DNA of 64,000 bases from Jeotgalicoccus halotolerans (GCF_003387165.1 NZ_QUMW01000011.1:1-64000); one strand, 5' to 3'; shown: positions 17,280 through 26,117, counted from the first letter of the stretch. Numbers and translations: made by a program. Notes: a model not told the origin generated them from the sequence alone.

Positions 17280-18764
17280 GTGCAGATACCGTTTTTGGAT
17301 ATTTACATCACAGATGCGACAGTAATTACAATTGTTACTGTCATCCTGTTTATAATCAACTTCCTTTTAGCCGGCGGTCTTGTTTTTCTCGAACGCCGCA
17401 GCGCCCAAAGCGTCTGGGCATGGATTTTAGTACTATTCTTTCTTCCGATTGTTGGTTTCATACTTTACATGCTCTTTGGCCGTACCATTTATCGGCAAAA
17501 TCTTTTCAAATTGGACGAAGATGATAAAGTGGGGCTCGAACATCTCGTCAGTGAGCAGCTCGAAGAAATTAAACATAACCGTTTAACCTTTTCGAATGCT
17601 GTTGCAGAAAAACATAAAAAGCAGATTCATATGCTCCTTTACAACAATCAGTCATTTGTGACGAGCAATAACGATGTCACTACTTTTACCGATATGAATA
17701 ACAAATTTGCTCAGATGCTGAAAGATATAGAGAACGCGGAAGACCATATTCATTTCCAGTATTATATTTTTAAGCTGGACATTATCGGCAAAGAACTTTA
17801 CAGAGCGCTCTTAAAGAAGCAAAAAGAAGGCGTTTCTGTCCGGATTTTATACGATGACATCGGCTCTCGGTCTTTATCGCTTAGAAACTTCAGCGATATA
17901 CGGGATGCCGGCGGTTTAGTCGAGGCATTTTTCCCGAGCAAATTGCCGCTGATCAATCCCCGCATCAATAACCGCAATCACCGGAAAATTGTTGTGATTG
18001 ACGGTAAAATCGGATATATCGGCGGTTCCAACGTCGGTGACGAATACCTCGGACGCGACCCGAAAATGGGAGCATGGCGGGATACCCACCTCCGCATTGA
18101 AGGAAATGCGGTGAAATCTCTGCAGCTCCGCTTTATGCTTGACTGGAACTCGCACGATACACGCAATAATATGAAACATGAAGATCATTACTTTCCTGAA
18201 ATTGATTCTGTTGGCGAGACAACAATGCAGATTACTTCAAGCGGTCCGGATGAAGATTACCAGCAGATAAAGTACGGATACCTGACGATGATTTACAGAG
18301 CACAGCATACGATTCACATTCAGTCACCTTACTTCATTCCCGACCAGTCAATAATGGAAGCGATACGTATTGCAATCTTATCAGGTATTAAAGTCAGGAT
18401 AATGATTCCAAGCTTCCCGGACCACCCCTTTGTTTACTGGGCTACATATTCAAATGTTGCATCCCTCATGAAAATGGGGGCAGAAGTTTATATGTACCAG
18501 CCGGGCTTTCTGCATCAGAAGGTATTTATTATCGATGACGAAGTGGTCTCTGTTGGAACGACCAACGTTGATAACCGCAGCTTTATATTAAACTTTGAAG
18601 TTAACGCGTTTATGTACGATGATGAAGAAGCGGTAAAACACCGGAAGATATTTGAAGAAGATATTAGACATTGTGAGATACTCACTGCTGAAAAGTATGA
18701 GAAACGCGGCCTGTGGATTAAGATGAAAGAAGGCCTGGCAAACTTAATATCGCCGATTTTGTAA
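17280..18764 (+). CDS. cls: cardiolipin synthase
   Basis: Condenses two phosphatidylglycerols into cardiolipin in the membrane. The 494 residues have two N-terminal transmembrane helices (about 10-65) and two phospholipase D HKD motifs: NHRKIVVIDGKIGYIGG (about 237-255) and HQKVFIIDDEVVSVGTTN (about 409-427). Start GTG 17280 follows AAGAAGGTGG. It stands alone between the small minus-strand gene and yidC, ending at its own hairpin. Staphylococci carry two such genes; which orthologue this is cannot be told here. Confidence 0.96.
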   Translation: MQIPFLDIYITDATVITIVTVILFIINFLLAGGLVFLERRSAQSVWAWILVLFFLPIVGFILYMLFGRTIYRQNLFKLDEDDKVGLEHLVSEQLEEIKHNRLTFSNAVAEKHKKQIHMLLYNNQSFVTSNNDVTTFTDMNNKFAQMLKDIENAEDHIHFQYYIFKLDIIGKELYRALLKKQKEGVSVRILYDDIGSRSLSLRNFSDIRDAGGLVEAFFPSKLPLINPRINNRNHRKIVVIDGKIGYIGGSNVGDEYLGRDPKMGAWRDTHLRIEGNAVKSLQLRFMLDWNSHDTRNNMKHEDHYFPEIDSVGETTMQITSSGPDEDYQQIKYGYLTMIYRAQHTIHIQSPYFIPDQSIMEAIRIAILSGIKVRIMIPSFPDHPFVYWATYSNVASLMKMGAEVYMYQPGFLHQKVFIIDDEVVSVGTTNVDNRSFILNFEVNAFMYDDEEAVKHRKIFEEDIRHCEILTAEKYEKRGLWIKMKEGLANLISPIL

Positions 18765-18774
18765 TACTTGTATG

Positions 18775-18816
18775 ATTCCCCGGAAGCTGATATCGGCCCC
18801 TGGGGAATATTTTTAC
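18775..18816 (+). terminator. terminator of cls
   Basis: Stem ATTCCCC/GGGGAAT (18775-18781 and 18802-18808) around a 20-base loop, followed by ATTTTTACGTTTTTTT. It starts 11 bases after the cls stop. Confidence 0.7.
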
Positions 18817-18857
18817 GTTTTTTTGATAAATTATTCATCATGCTTCCCTCTCAAAGC

Positions 18858-18895
18858 AAAAAAAAGAGCGGAACCTTTATCGGGTTCCCGCTCTC
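18858..18895 (-). terminator. terminator of yidC
   Basis: On the minus strand GAGCGGGAACC pairs with GGTTCCGCTC around a short loop and is followed by eight T residues. It lies 18 bases after the yidC stop. Confidence 0.9.
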
Positions 18896-18912
18896 AAAAA
18901 CTCAATGCTGTT

Positions 18913-19776
18913 TTATTTTTTACGTTTCTTCTTAGGTTTAACCTTAGCGTTTTTAACGCGAGCTTCTTTTTCAGCCTGTTCGCGTTCATGCGCAGCAATA
19001 ATTGGAGCCATTTCTTCATTGACTTTTTTGCGATAGAATGTGTTACCTGCCCAAGTTTGGAAAATCAGGAAGATACCGCCGACTGCCCAGTATAATGGGA
19101 GAGCTGATGGTGAAATTGCTGAAATCCAGATAATCATTATTGGCGAGATGTACATAAACAGCTGCATTTGTTTACGCTGTTCTTCTGCTACATAGCGCGT
19201 TGACACCCAGGCTTGAATTGCGTATACAATACCTGCAATTGCGACCATGAAGTAATCTGTCTGTGTTAAGTCAAGCCACAGGAAATCCGGATGAGCATTG
19301 AGTCCGCCTTCTGAAGGGAATTTTAATGCAAAGTATAAAGCCATGACAACCGGCATTTGAATAAATATCGGCAGACAGCCCATATTCAGCGGATTGATAT
19401 CGTGCTTTTTGTAAAGCCCCATCATTTCCTGCTGAGCCGCCATTTTTTCTTCTTGTGTAGTCGCAACTTTAACGCGCTGCTGAATTGCTTCCATTTCTGG
19501 TTTGACAATCTTCATTTTTTCTCTCATCATCATCTGATTCTTATATGTACGCATCATGAATGGGAAAATTGCCAGTCTCACAATCAGCGTAATGACGATA
19601 ATAGCCAGACCGTAGTTATTGTCCAGATTATCTCCAAGCCAGTGCAGTAATGTATCCATCGGCTGGACGAGAGTGTTATAGAAGAAGCCGTCTCTATTCT
19701 CAGGCTGTGAATAGTCACACCCGGCAAGGAATAGTACCAGTACCATAGACGCTGGTAATAGCCACTTTTTAATCAT
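18913..19776 (-). CDS. yidC: membrane protein insertase YidC/OxaA (lipoprotein form)
   Basis: Inserts proteins into the cytoplasmic membrane, alone or with SecYEG. The start is ATG 19776, preceded by GAGGTGA; the open frame upstream is not used. The 287 residues begin with a lipoprotein signal ending LFLAGCDYS (cysteine about 21), then five transmembrane helices. The family segments RMKT-like MMRTYKNQMMMREKMK, NMGCLPIFIQMPVVMALYFAL and the basic tail AKVKPKKKRKK are present. It sits between cls and the thiamin operon, as in staphylococci. Confidence 0.95.
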   Translation of the reverse strand: MIKKWLLPASMVLVLFLAGCDYSQPENRDGFFYNTLVQPMDTLLHWLGDNLDNNYGLAIIVITLIVRLAIFPFMMRTYKNQMMMREKMKIVKPEMEAIQQRVKVATTQEEKMAAQQEMMGLYKKHDINPLNMGCLPIFIQMPVVMALYFALKFPSEGGLNAHPDFLWLDLTQTDYFMVAIAGIVYAIQAWVSTRYVAEEQRKQMQLFMYISPIMIIWISAISPSALPLYWAVGGIFLIFQTWAGNTFYRKKVNEEMAPIIAAHEREQAEKEARVKNAKVKPKKKRKK

Positions 19777-19875
19777 TTCTTCACCTCTAAGTAATATCTC
19801 ACATAAAAAAGATTGTACCATAAATAAAGGTGTATAAAAACCAATTTCGTAGAATACGGTCAATATTTCACAAAG

Positions 19876-20490
19876 TTACTGCAACAAAGCTGTCACGGTT
19901 TGTTCAATATTATCCGCTCCTGTTATTGCTGAAATGACACAGATTCCGTCTGCCCCGCTGTCGAGGCACCTTTTATAGTTTTCTTCAGTGATCCCGCCTA
20001 TTGCTGCCGTCGGTAATTTCGTATGGTTTACTAACTTCCGTAACCCTTCTGTGCCGATTGCTTCACCCGCATCTTCTTTCGATAAAGTGCTGAACACCGG
20101 ACCGATACCGAGATACGCTACCCGGGACAGGCTGCTTGATTTAAGTTCTGTTAAATTGCCGACCGACAGACCGATAATTTTATTGTTAAAGTACTCCGGC
20201 AGCATATCCGGATTCATATCATCCTGACCGATATGAATACCGTCTGCATCAGCTGCTTCTGCTAAGAGCACATCATCATTAATAATGAACGCTGTATTAT
20301 AGCGGCTGCACAGCGCCTTCACGTCCAGAGCAAAGTCTAAAAGTTCTTGGCCCGTCTTAATATCCGCCCCTTTTTCCCGGAGCTGAAAACATGTTACACC
20401 TGCTTTAAAAGCAGTTTCCAGATCCTTCAGCGGATTTTTAAAACTGGATGAAGAGGCAATCAGATACAGTCTCAATATGTCTTTATTCAT
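19876..20490 (-). CDS. thiE: thiamin-phosphate synthase
   Basis: Joins HMP pyrophosphate and thiazole phosphate to give thiamin phosphate. The 204-residue TIM barrel carries FQLREKGAD (about 36-44), the Mg/pyrophosphate motif FIINDDVLLAEAADADGIHIGQDD broken here for length (about 73-96), and the C-terminal AIGGITEENYKRCLDSGADG. It overlaps thiM by eight bases and is last in the thiDME operon under the TPP riboswitch. Confidence 0.96.
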   Translation of the reverse strand: MNKDILRLYLIASSSSFKNPLKDLETAFKAGVTCFQLREKGADIKTGQELLDFALDVKALCSRYNTAFIINDDVLLAEAADADGIHIGQDDMNPDMLPEYFNNKIIGLSVGNLTELKSSSLSRVAYLGIGPVFSTLSKEDAGEAIGTEGLRKLVNHTKLPTAAIGGITEENYKRCLDSGADGICVISAITGADNIEQTVTALLQ

Positions 20491-21253
20491 AATAATCCAC
20501 TCTTTTCACACTGAAATCTGCTGTTTTAAAGTTATAAATTTCATCGATCAGGAGAGCGGCAAAAGTTCCCGGGCCGCCGGCAGCTCCTGCCGCTTTTTCA
20601 GCTGCTATGTTATACAGGCTGACGGAAGCAACGATACTTTCCGTACTTTCTTCCACCGCTAAAAACGCTGCTGTTATCGCGCCGAGCACACAGCCTGATC
20701 CTGTAATCACTTCCTGATACTTATGCCCGTTGTGCATTATGACTGTCTGTTTTTCGTTTACATACGCATCTATTTCACCGGTAACGAGCACAGGGGCGTT
20801 TAACATGCTGTGGGCCGCTTTTGCGATATCCAGTGTATTTCCTTCTATGATTGAGTCAACGCCTTTAGACACCGCTTCTTTACCGCTTAGAGCATGTATT
20901 TCCCCGGCATTCCCTTTCACAAGTGCAATGTTGTATTCACTGAGCAGTTTATCTGTCAGATTTCTGCGAAACGCTGATGCGCCGTAACCGACCGGATCCA
21001 GCACGATTGGAATATTATACACGTTAGCACAGCGTGCCATTTCTTCATACAGCGGCACTTTTTCTTCCGTGCACGTGCCAATATTTAAAAGCAGTGCTCC
21101 CGCATGTTTTAAAATATCCGGTGCTTCGCTTTTTTCACCGCTCATAATCGGAGATGCTCCGAGTGCCAAGAGACTGTTCGCAGTAAAAGGCTTCACGACG
21201 TCGTTCGTAATACATACTACAAGCGGTGTGTTCTTTCTTAACTCTTCTATCAT
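20483..21253 (-). CDS. thiM: hydroxyethylthiazole kinase
   Basis: Phosphorylates the thiazole moiety (THZ), salvaging thiamin breakdown products. The 256 residues show the ribokinase-like ThiM features: CITNDVVKPFTANSLLALGASPIMS (abbreviated), VLDPVGYGAS (about 92-101), and the anion-hole segment ITGSGCVLGAITAAF (about 182-196). It lies between thiD and thiE, five bases after thiD and overlapping thiE by eight. Confidence 0.96.
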   Translation of the reverse strand: MIEELRKNTPLVVCITNDVVKPFTANSLLALGASPIMSGEKSEAPDILKHAGALLLNIGTCTEEKVPLYEEMARCANVYNIPIVLDPVGYGASAFRRNLTDKLLSEYNIALVKGNAGEIHALSGKEAVSKGVDSIIEGNTLDIAKAAHSMLNAPVLVTGEIDAYVNEKQTVIMHNGHKYQEVITGSGCVLGAITAAFLAVEESTESIVASVSLYNIAAEKAAGAAGGPGTFAALLIDEIYNFKTADFSVKRVDYYE

Positions 21254-21258
21254 CTGAA

Positions 21259-22050
21259 TCAGTCTCCTTTATAGATGAAATGATTCACCGGTCCGCTGCC
21301 TTTACCGATACCGGGAGAATTTTGTATTGCACTGGTAATATATGCTTTACCTGTTCTAAACGCTTCTTCGACCGTACGGCCTTTTGCAAGCTCGGCTGTT
21401 AAAACTGCCGAGAAAGTGCAGCCCGTACCGTGCGTCTGATCCGTATCAATACGCGCTCTTGTTAAGGTTGAAATATTTTTCCCGTCATATAAATAATCAG
21501 TTGCATCACCCGACAGGTGGCCGCCCTTAATAATCACGCTGGCTGCGCCCATTTCATCAACAAATATTTTCAGAGCCCGGTGAATGTCTTCTTCTGTCTG
21601 GAGAGTCATATTCGCAATTGCTTCTGCTTCATGAAGATTCGGTGTTACTATATGTGACAGCGGGAGCAGCGTATCAATCAGTGTCGCTATCGATGTGTCC
21701 GTGATCAGACGGTCTCCGCTCGTTGCTATCATTACCGGATCCATGACGTACGGAATATTATACTTCCGGATATATTCGGCAATCACAGTCATCATATCCG
21801 CCTCTGCCACCATTCCAGTCTTCATTGCATGGGGCACTTCGTCCGAAAATATGCTGTTCAGTTCTTTGTCTATAAAATCCGCCGGTACATTGTAAACGTC
21901 CTGGACACCGAGTGTATTCTGCGCAGTCAGTGAAGTCACCGCAGCCATACCGTAAACACCCCGCGAGTGCATTGCTTTAAGATCCGCAAATATTCCCGCT
22001 CCGCCTGTCGGATCAGTTCCTGCAACAGTTAAACCAATAGGTAAAGTCAT
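21259..22050 (-). CDS. thiD: hydroxymethylpyrimidine (phosphomethylpyrimidine) kinase
   Basis: Phosphorylates HMP and HMP-P for thiamin synthesis. The 263 residues show the ThiD start VAGTDPTGGAGIFADLKA, VMDPVMIATSGDRLI (about 99-113) and the active-site segment DQTHGTGCTFSAVL (about 212-225). It is first in the thiDME operon, directly behind a TPP riboswitch and terminator. Staphylococcal operons usually start with tenA, absent here. Close to pdxK-like kinases, but context favours ThiD. Confidence 0.94.
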   Translation of the reverse strand: MTLPIGLTVAGTDPTGGAGIFADLKAMHSRGVYGMAAVTSLTAQNTLGVQDVYNVPADFIDKELNSIFSDEVPHAMKTGMVAEADMMTVIAEYIRKYNIPYVMDPVMIATSGDRLITDTSIATLIDTLLPLSHIVTPNLHEAEAIANMTLQTEEDIHRALKIFVDEMGAASVIIKGGHLSGDATDYLYDGKNISTLTRARIDTDQTHGTGCTFSAVLTAELAKGRTVEEAFRTGKAYITSAIQNSPGIGKGSGPVNHFIYKGD

Positions 22051-22070
22051 TAAATATATCCTCCTGTAAT

Positions 22071-22099
22071 AAAAAACCCGCTTCCAGGGAAGCGGGTTA
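22071..22099 (-). terminator. riboswitch-controlled terminator ahead of thiD
   Basis: On the minus strand AACCCGCTTCC pairs with GGAAGCGGGTT around a short loop and is followed by T-rich sequence (TTTTTTATT). It lies between the TPP aptamer and the thiD ribosome binding site, so it is the likely expression platform. Confidence 0.9.
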
Positions 22100-22125
22100 G
22101 ATCGATTAAGAGATTTCGTCTGTAA

Positions 22126-22218
22126 TCATCTGCACTTCCCTACGCCAGCATAACCTGGATCAGGTGAAAAGGGACAAGCATTCGCTATCTCAGCCGTACT
22201 GGCGCCCCCAGCGGGTTC
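22126..22218 (-). promoter_or_regulatory. TPP riboswitch (THI-box)
   Basis: Minus-strand RNA carries the conserved TPP aptamer elements: GGCGCC near the start, the invariant ACGGCTGAGATAG pyrimidine-sensing loop, CACCTGATCCAGGTTATGC and GGCGTAGGGAAGTGCAG. With TPP bound, the terminator at 22071-22099 should form and stop thiDME transcription. The element was recognised from its core motifs; exact ends are approximate. Confidence 0.95.
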
Positions 22219-22261
22219 TATTCTTTTTATTGACATAAGCGTACCATATTTCTTTTAGCCG

Positions 22262-23827
22262 TCAAAGCAGATTGCGGCGTCTGAACACCGCCGTTCCGAT
22301 TGCGGCAAAAAGAATTCCGAGGCCCGCTATAATTAAAACAGCACTGATATTCACGCTTTCGTAAGGGATATTACTTAAATAGTAAAACGGGCTGAGCATT
22401 AAATACACTTCATCGATATTTATCAGCACACCAAAGTAGTTTGCAAAAAAGATATAGGCAATATATATCCATGCTGCAGTATGCAGCTTTCTGGAGATTC
22501 CCGCAAATAATGCGGATATCCCTGCTATAAATATAATACCCGCACAGTAATTTACTGCCGCAAGACCGAAGTCTTTAAGAGAAACACTCAAATCCGCGAC
22601 ATTTATACTGGCAAGGTACATGCCGGCTATCGTCAAGAGAAAAGATAACACTCCTGTCCCGACACCGTACAGATAATGTGTTGTAAAAATAGTACCGCGC
22701 GATACTTTCCGGTTCAGCGTACCGGCATTCATCACTTCCAGGCGTCCCTTTTTCTCCTCGGTGAGAATACGTCCGTTAATCATCATGGCGGGCACAGCCG
22801 ATATCAGCGCCGATATCACCATCAGCATGCCGATAAAGAAGACTGCCGGATTATTGTCGCCGAGTGCCTCCCTGAGCATATCATTATCTCCGATCAGACT
22901 CTCCAAATCTCCGAATATGGAGCCGTAAGATAAGCCGGCGGCAAACAGACCAGCAAGCCAGCTGAAAATCATTACCCGCATATTTAGAAAAGCAAGTTTA
23001 GGATAGCTGGATATTTTTCTTATGTTCTTTTCTTTATTTATTTTTATATAACTGTCCCCGATGTCACGCTTTAAAAATAATACCCAACTCAGGACAATCA
23101 GGATTAAAATCACAGCAAACGGCAGCAGCCATATTCCCGAGTTACTCCCGTATACTTCAATGCGCGACAGCCAGTGATATGGTGATATTACCGAGTAAGT
23201 TGTATCTAAAGCGTCTGTTACTGCACGGTATAAGTAGAACCCGAGGAGCAGCGCAAGGGACATGCCGAAGGTCAGGTCGCCGCTGTCGAATAAGTTTCCG
23301 AATACCAGTGTTATAACGAAAAATAAAAAACCGAATAAAGCAAGACCGAGTGCATAATAAAAGTTTCCGTATAAGGACAGACTATCAATATTATATAAAC
23401 TTAAACCGCCCGCTAATATAACAAAGACTAGCAAATTAATAACCGCACCGTTCATCAGCTGGGCTGTAACTATAGTTTTTCTTCCGACACCTGCGCTCAG
23501 GATATATTCGGTTAATCCCGCGTCCTCAGCTTTTTGGGCCAGACCATTTGCGATTATAAGATTGAAAAGACCGTGAAACAATGCCATGAACATCAGCATC
23601 TGATGACCGAACATCACAGCTGTTGTATATTCGCCGCCAGGCACCGGACCAATCAGCGCAATCATCGCCGGATTGTCCACTGTCACTTTCATACCTTCCC
23701 GTTCTGCTGACGTACTGTACAGCCCTTCGAACACCGGCGGTACAGCGAGTGATAAACCGCACAGTGCAATTATCCAAAGCGCTGATTTCACTCTCAGATT
23801 CTTCATCAGCATATTGAAATAAGTCAT
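22262..23827 (-). CDS. ABC exporter permease (ABC-2 type, about 12 helices)
   Basis: A 521-residue membrane protein with about twelve hydrophobic helices in two halves. The central loop at about 245-285 is basic (KRDIGDSYIKINKEKNIRK). It resembles permeases annotated as antibiotic or polyketide exporters (TnrB-type) rather than the BceB type, as it lacks a large extracellular domain. The four-base overlap with the ATPase gene upstream shows a coupled pair. Substrate unknown. An efflux role in drug or peptide tolerance is inference from the family. Confidence 0.85.
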   Translation of the reverse strand: MTYFNMLMKNLRVKSALWIIALCGLSLAVPPVFEGLYSTSAEREGMKVTVDNPAMIALIGPVPGGEYTTAVMFGHQMLMFMALFHGLFNLIIANGLAQKAEDAGLTEYILSAGVGRKTIVTAQLMNGAVINLLVFVILAGGLSLYNIDSLSLYGNFYYALGLALFGFLFFVITLVFGNLFDSGDLTFGMSLALLLGFYLYRAVTDALDTTYSVISPYHWLSRIEVYGSNSGIWLLPFAVILILIVLSWVLFLKRDIGDSYIKINKEKNIRKISSYPKLAFLNMRVMIFSWLAGLFAAGLSYGSIFGDLESLIGDNDMLREALGDNNPAVFFIGMLMVISALISAVPAMMINGRILTEEKKGRLEVMNAGTLNRKVSRGTIFTTHYLYGVGTGVLSFLLTIAGMYLASINVADLSVSLKDFGLAAVNYCAGIIFIAGISALFAGISRKLHTAAWIYIAYIFFANYFGVLINIDEVYLMLSPFYYLSNIPYESVNISAVLIIAGLGILFAAIGTAVFRRRNLL

Positions 23828-24699
23828 TGGCTATCCTCATAATAGCGCATAAAAATGTCTTCCAGCCGCGGCGGTGCTGTGGTTAGACTTTTCAAGTTAT
23901 ATAATTTTAAATATTTCAGAAATTCCGGGATTTTTTCATTGTCGATAAATAAATGATAACCATCGGGTGATTCTGAAAATTCATGAACAAAACTACGGTG
24001 TTTTAAGGCTGTAATATCATCATCGGTATCAATTATATATTCCATCCGTGTGATATGACGCAGTTCAGCCATACTGCCGGATTCTATAATCTTACCATTT
24101 CTGATAATGGCGATGCGGTCAGCCAGCTTCTCCACTTCCGATAATATATGGCTCGATAAAAGAATTGTTTTCCCCGCATTTTTCGCCTGTATTACTTCCT
24201 CGTGGAAAACACGTTCCATCAGCGGATCGAGCCCCGTCGTCGGTTCATCAAAGACTAAAAGTTCCGCATCGCTTAAAAAAGCACTGATCAATGCAACTTT
24301 TTGCCGGTTCCCCTTTGAATAAGTCTTCGATTTTTTACTGCCGTCCAATTTAAATTTGTCGATGAGCCGACGCTTTTCTTCATTGTTCTCATAACCGCGT
24401 GTCTTCATCATAAAGTTGATTACTTCTTCTCCGGTCAGGTTTCCCCAAAGGTTTACATCTCCGGGAACGTAAGCGATATTTTCAATATACTTTTTATTTT
24501 TCTTTATATTTTTTCCTGCATAGAGGATTTCTCCGTGAGTCGGTTTCAAGGCGCCGATAATCATCCGTATCGTCGTCGATTTCCCGGCACCGTTTGGTCC
24601 GATAAAACCAAAAACCTCTCCTTTTTTCAAGTTGAAAGAAAGATTTTCCGCAGCACGCACTTTCCCAAAATGTTTGGATACACTTTTCAATTCCAGCAT
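23824..24699 (-). CDS. ABC exporter ATP-binding protein
   Basis: Powers the adjacent permease. The 291 residues start at ATG 24699, seven bases after GGGGG. Walker A GPNGAGKSTT (about 37-46), signature YSKGNRQKVALI (about 133) with the uncommon SKGN form, Walker B ELLVFDEPTTGLDP (about 153), and H-loop LLSSHILSEVE are present. A C-terminal extension of about 80 residues is typical of drug exporters of the DrrA/NatA type. No regulator gene is adjacent. Confidence 0.92.
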   Translation of the reverse strand: MLELKSVSKHFGKVRAAENLSFNLKKGEVFGFIGPNGAGKSTTIRMIIGALKPTHGEILYAGKNIKKNKKYIENIAYVPGDVNLWGNLTGEEVINFMMKTRGYENNEEKRRLIDKFKLDGSKKSKTYSKGNRQKVALISAFLSDAELLVFDEPTTGLDPLMERVFHEEVIQAKNAGKTILLSSHILSEVEKLADRIAIIRNGKIIESGSMAELRHITRMEYIIDTDDDITALKHRSFVHEFSESPDGYHLFIDNEKIPEFLKYLKLYNLKSLTTAPPRLEDIFMRYYEDSQ

Positions 24700-24763
24700 C
24701 AGCAAGCCCCCTTTTTTTCTGTTAATTTTACCATATCCGCAATCGGACAGTGTTTTTAAGAAT

Positions 24764-24800
24764 GAAAAAGACCGGAACAATTGTCCCGGTCTTTAAAAAT
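24764..24800 (-). terminator. terminator of the LysM wall-protein gene
   Basis: On the minus strand AAAGACCGGGACAA/TTGTTCCGGTCTTT is followed by TTCATTC with the T-run TTTTT. It lies 11 bases after the gene's stop; the plus strand also shows T-rich sequence. Confidence 0.85.
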
Positions 24801-24810
24801 TATATTGTTG

Positions 24811-25662
24811 TTACAGTCTTGCACCGCATACAGGCCATGGTGATGAACCTCTTGAGTTATATAAAGCTTGTGCTCTTTCTGTCTGTTCAGCTGCTGATGC
24901 ATCCGAAGCTACACCAGATCCGCCCACTGACTGCCAAGTTTGAGCGTCAAACTGGTAAAGACCGTGGTATAGACCGTTTGAACTTACTACGCTCGCATTA
25001 CCGCCTGATTCACATGCTGCTAAAGCACCCCAGTTTAAACCGCTGTTAGTGTTAGCGCTTGTGCTGACATTTTGAGTCTTTGGAGCCGGTGTTGGTGCAG
25101 GCTGCTCCTGTACAGGCTCTTCATAAGTCTCTTCTTCAGACTGGTAGCTGTAGTTATTCTCTTCTGTTTCGGCAGGCTCTTCATATGTTTCTTCCTGAGC
25201 TGGAGTGGCTTCAGTTTCTGCTGCAGCAGGTGCTTCTTCAACTGGTGCAGCTGCTTTAGCTGCATCACCTGAAACAATTAATTCTTTGCCTTCAAAGATA
25301 ATGTCTGATGATAAGTTATTCCATTCTTTTAATTCTGCAACTGTTACATCGAATTCCACTGCGATTTCAAATAATGTATCGCCTGCTTTGATTATGTAAA
25401 CTTCTTCTTTTTTGTCTTCTTTATCTTTTTTAACTTCTTCTTTATCTTCTTTTTCACCGTCGATTTCAATAATCTGACCCGGTACGATTACATCAGAAGT
25501 TAATTTGTTTTCTTTTTTAATTGATTCTACCGTCACGTTATTTTCTTCAGCAAGAGCCCAAAGAGAGTCTCCTGATTCTACTGTATGAGATGCTGCTTCT
25601 GCACTGTAGGCAATCGTTGTTGATACAGCGACTGCTGCACCTAAAGCTAAAACTTTCTTCAT
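24811..25662 (-). CDS. secreted LysM / SceD-like transglycosylase
   Basis: A cell-wall enzyme predicted to bind and cleave peptidoglycan. ATG 25662 follows GGAGG. The 283 residues have a signal peptide ending near AYSAEAASH, two LysM domains (SGDSLWALAEENNVTVESI, about 31-45; AGDTLFEIAVEFDVTVAEL, about 93-110), a long Glu/Pro/Ala linker, and a C-terminal IsaA/SceD-type domain beginning GLNWGALAACESGGN with the catalytic glutamate in ACESGG. It ends SSPWPVCGARL. Staphylococcal IsaA and SceD belong to the WalKR regulon; two WalR-like repeats lie upstream here. Confidence 0.92.
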   Translation of the reverse strand: MKKVLALGAAVAVSTTIAYSAEAASHTVESGDSLWALAEENNVTVESIKKENKLTSDVIVPGQIIEIDGEKEDKEEVKKDKEDKKEEVYIIKAGDTLFEIAVEFDVTVAELKEWNNLSSDIIFEGKELIVSGDAAKAAAPVEEAPAAAETEATPAQEETYEEPAETEENNYSYQSEEETYEEPVQEQPAPTPAPKTQNVSTSANTNSGLNWGALAACESGGNASVVSSNGLYHGLYQFDAQTWQSVGGSGVASDASAAEQTERAQALYNSRGSSPWPVCGARL

Positions 25663-25799
25663 AATTGTATAATCCTCCAAAAAAAATTTGTTATTATATT
25701 TTACGGCTGCTTGCACCGTTAACGTTTTTATCACTGTTTCACATTATAGAGGATAATTATGTTTCATAGGTTACAGCAATATAAAAAGACTGTCCTTAC

Positions 25800-25816
25800 T
25801 TTACAATCTTGTTACA
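25800..25816 (-). promoter_or_regulatory. WalR-like binding site
   Basis: On the minus strand TGTAAC-AAGAT-TGTAAA, an exact fit to the published WalR (YycF) consensus TGTWAH-N5-TGTWAH. It lies about 50 bases upstream of the predicted -10 of the LysM/SceD-like gene and reads in the same direction, suitable for activation. Confidence 0.65.
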
Positions 25817-25921
25817 ATCTCATTTCTCTTTCGGCCGCTTTATTACACTCCTTCTTTTTCATTTCCCGCGCGTCTTCAGCTTATTTAAAAACTGCCGGGA
25901 AAATGTTATTGCACCGCCTTT

Positions 25922-25938
25922 TGTAAAGTTTATGTAAA
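25922..25938 (+). promoter_or_regulatory. second WalR-like binding site (plus orientation)
   Basis: TGTAAA-GTTTA-TGTAAA, also an exact fit to TGTWAH-N5-TGTWAH, but on the plus strand and about 175 bases from the -10. Its opposite orientation and distance make it less certain to act on the LysM gene. Confidence 0.5.
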
Positions 25939-26020
25939 AACAACCTAAACGCTAAAGTAAACAGACTAATCTGTTATTTGTAACATAAATGCCAAGAACG
26001 TAAAGATTCTTTTTCTTTAT

Positions 26021-26061
26021 AAAAAAAACATACTGATTAACCGCAGCAGGTCATCAGTATG
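26021..26061 (-). terminator. terminator of ssb paralogue
   Basis: On the minus strand CATACTGAT pairs with ATCAGTATG around a 15-base loop, followed by eight T residues. It lies about 57 bases after the ssb stop. Confidence 0.85.
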
Positions 26062-26117
26062 CATGTGTGTGAGAATGAATGGGTGTAGAACACAGTTCAA
26101 AAGGGCGGGGCTGTCTG

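Larger units (their letters stand above)
25663..26020. promoter_or_regulatory. long regulatory region of the LysM/SceD-like gene
   Basis: About 360 bases without a gene. It holds a TATAAT -10 on the minus strand (25743-25748), about 80 bases before the start codon and lacking a good -35. Two direct repeats matching the WalR consensus (25800-25816 and 25922-25938) lie upstream. No reading frame with a ribosome site is seen. Confidence 0.6.

Noticed and set aside
22262-24699. Bacteriocin or antibiotic self-resistance cluster
   Set aside because: Only an exporter ATPase-permease pair is present; no precursor peptide, modification enzyme or regulator gene was found nearby.
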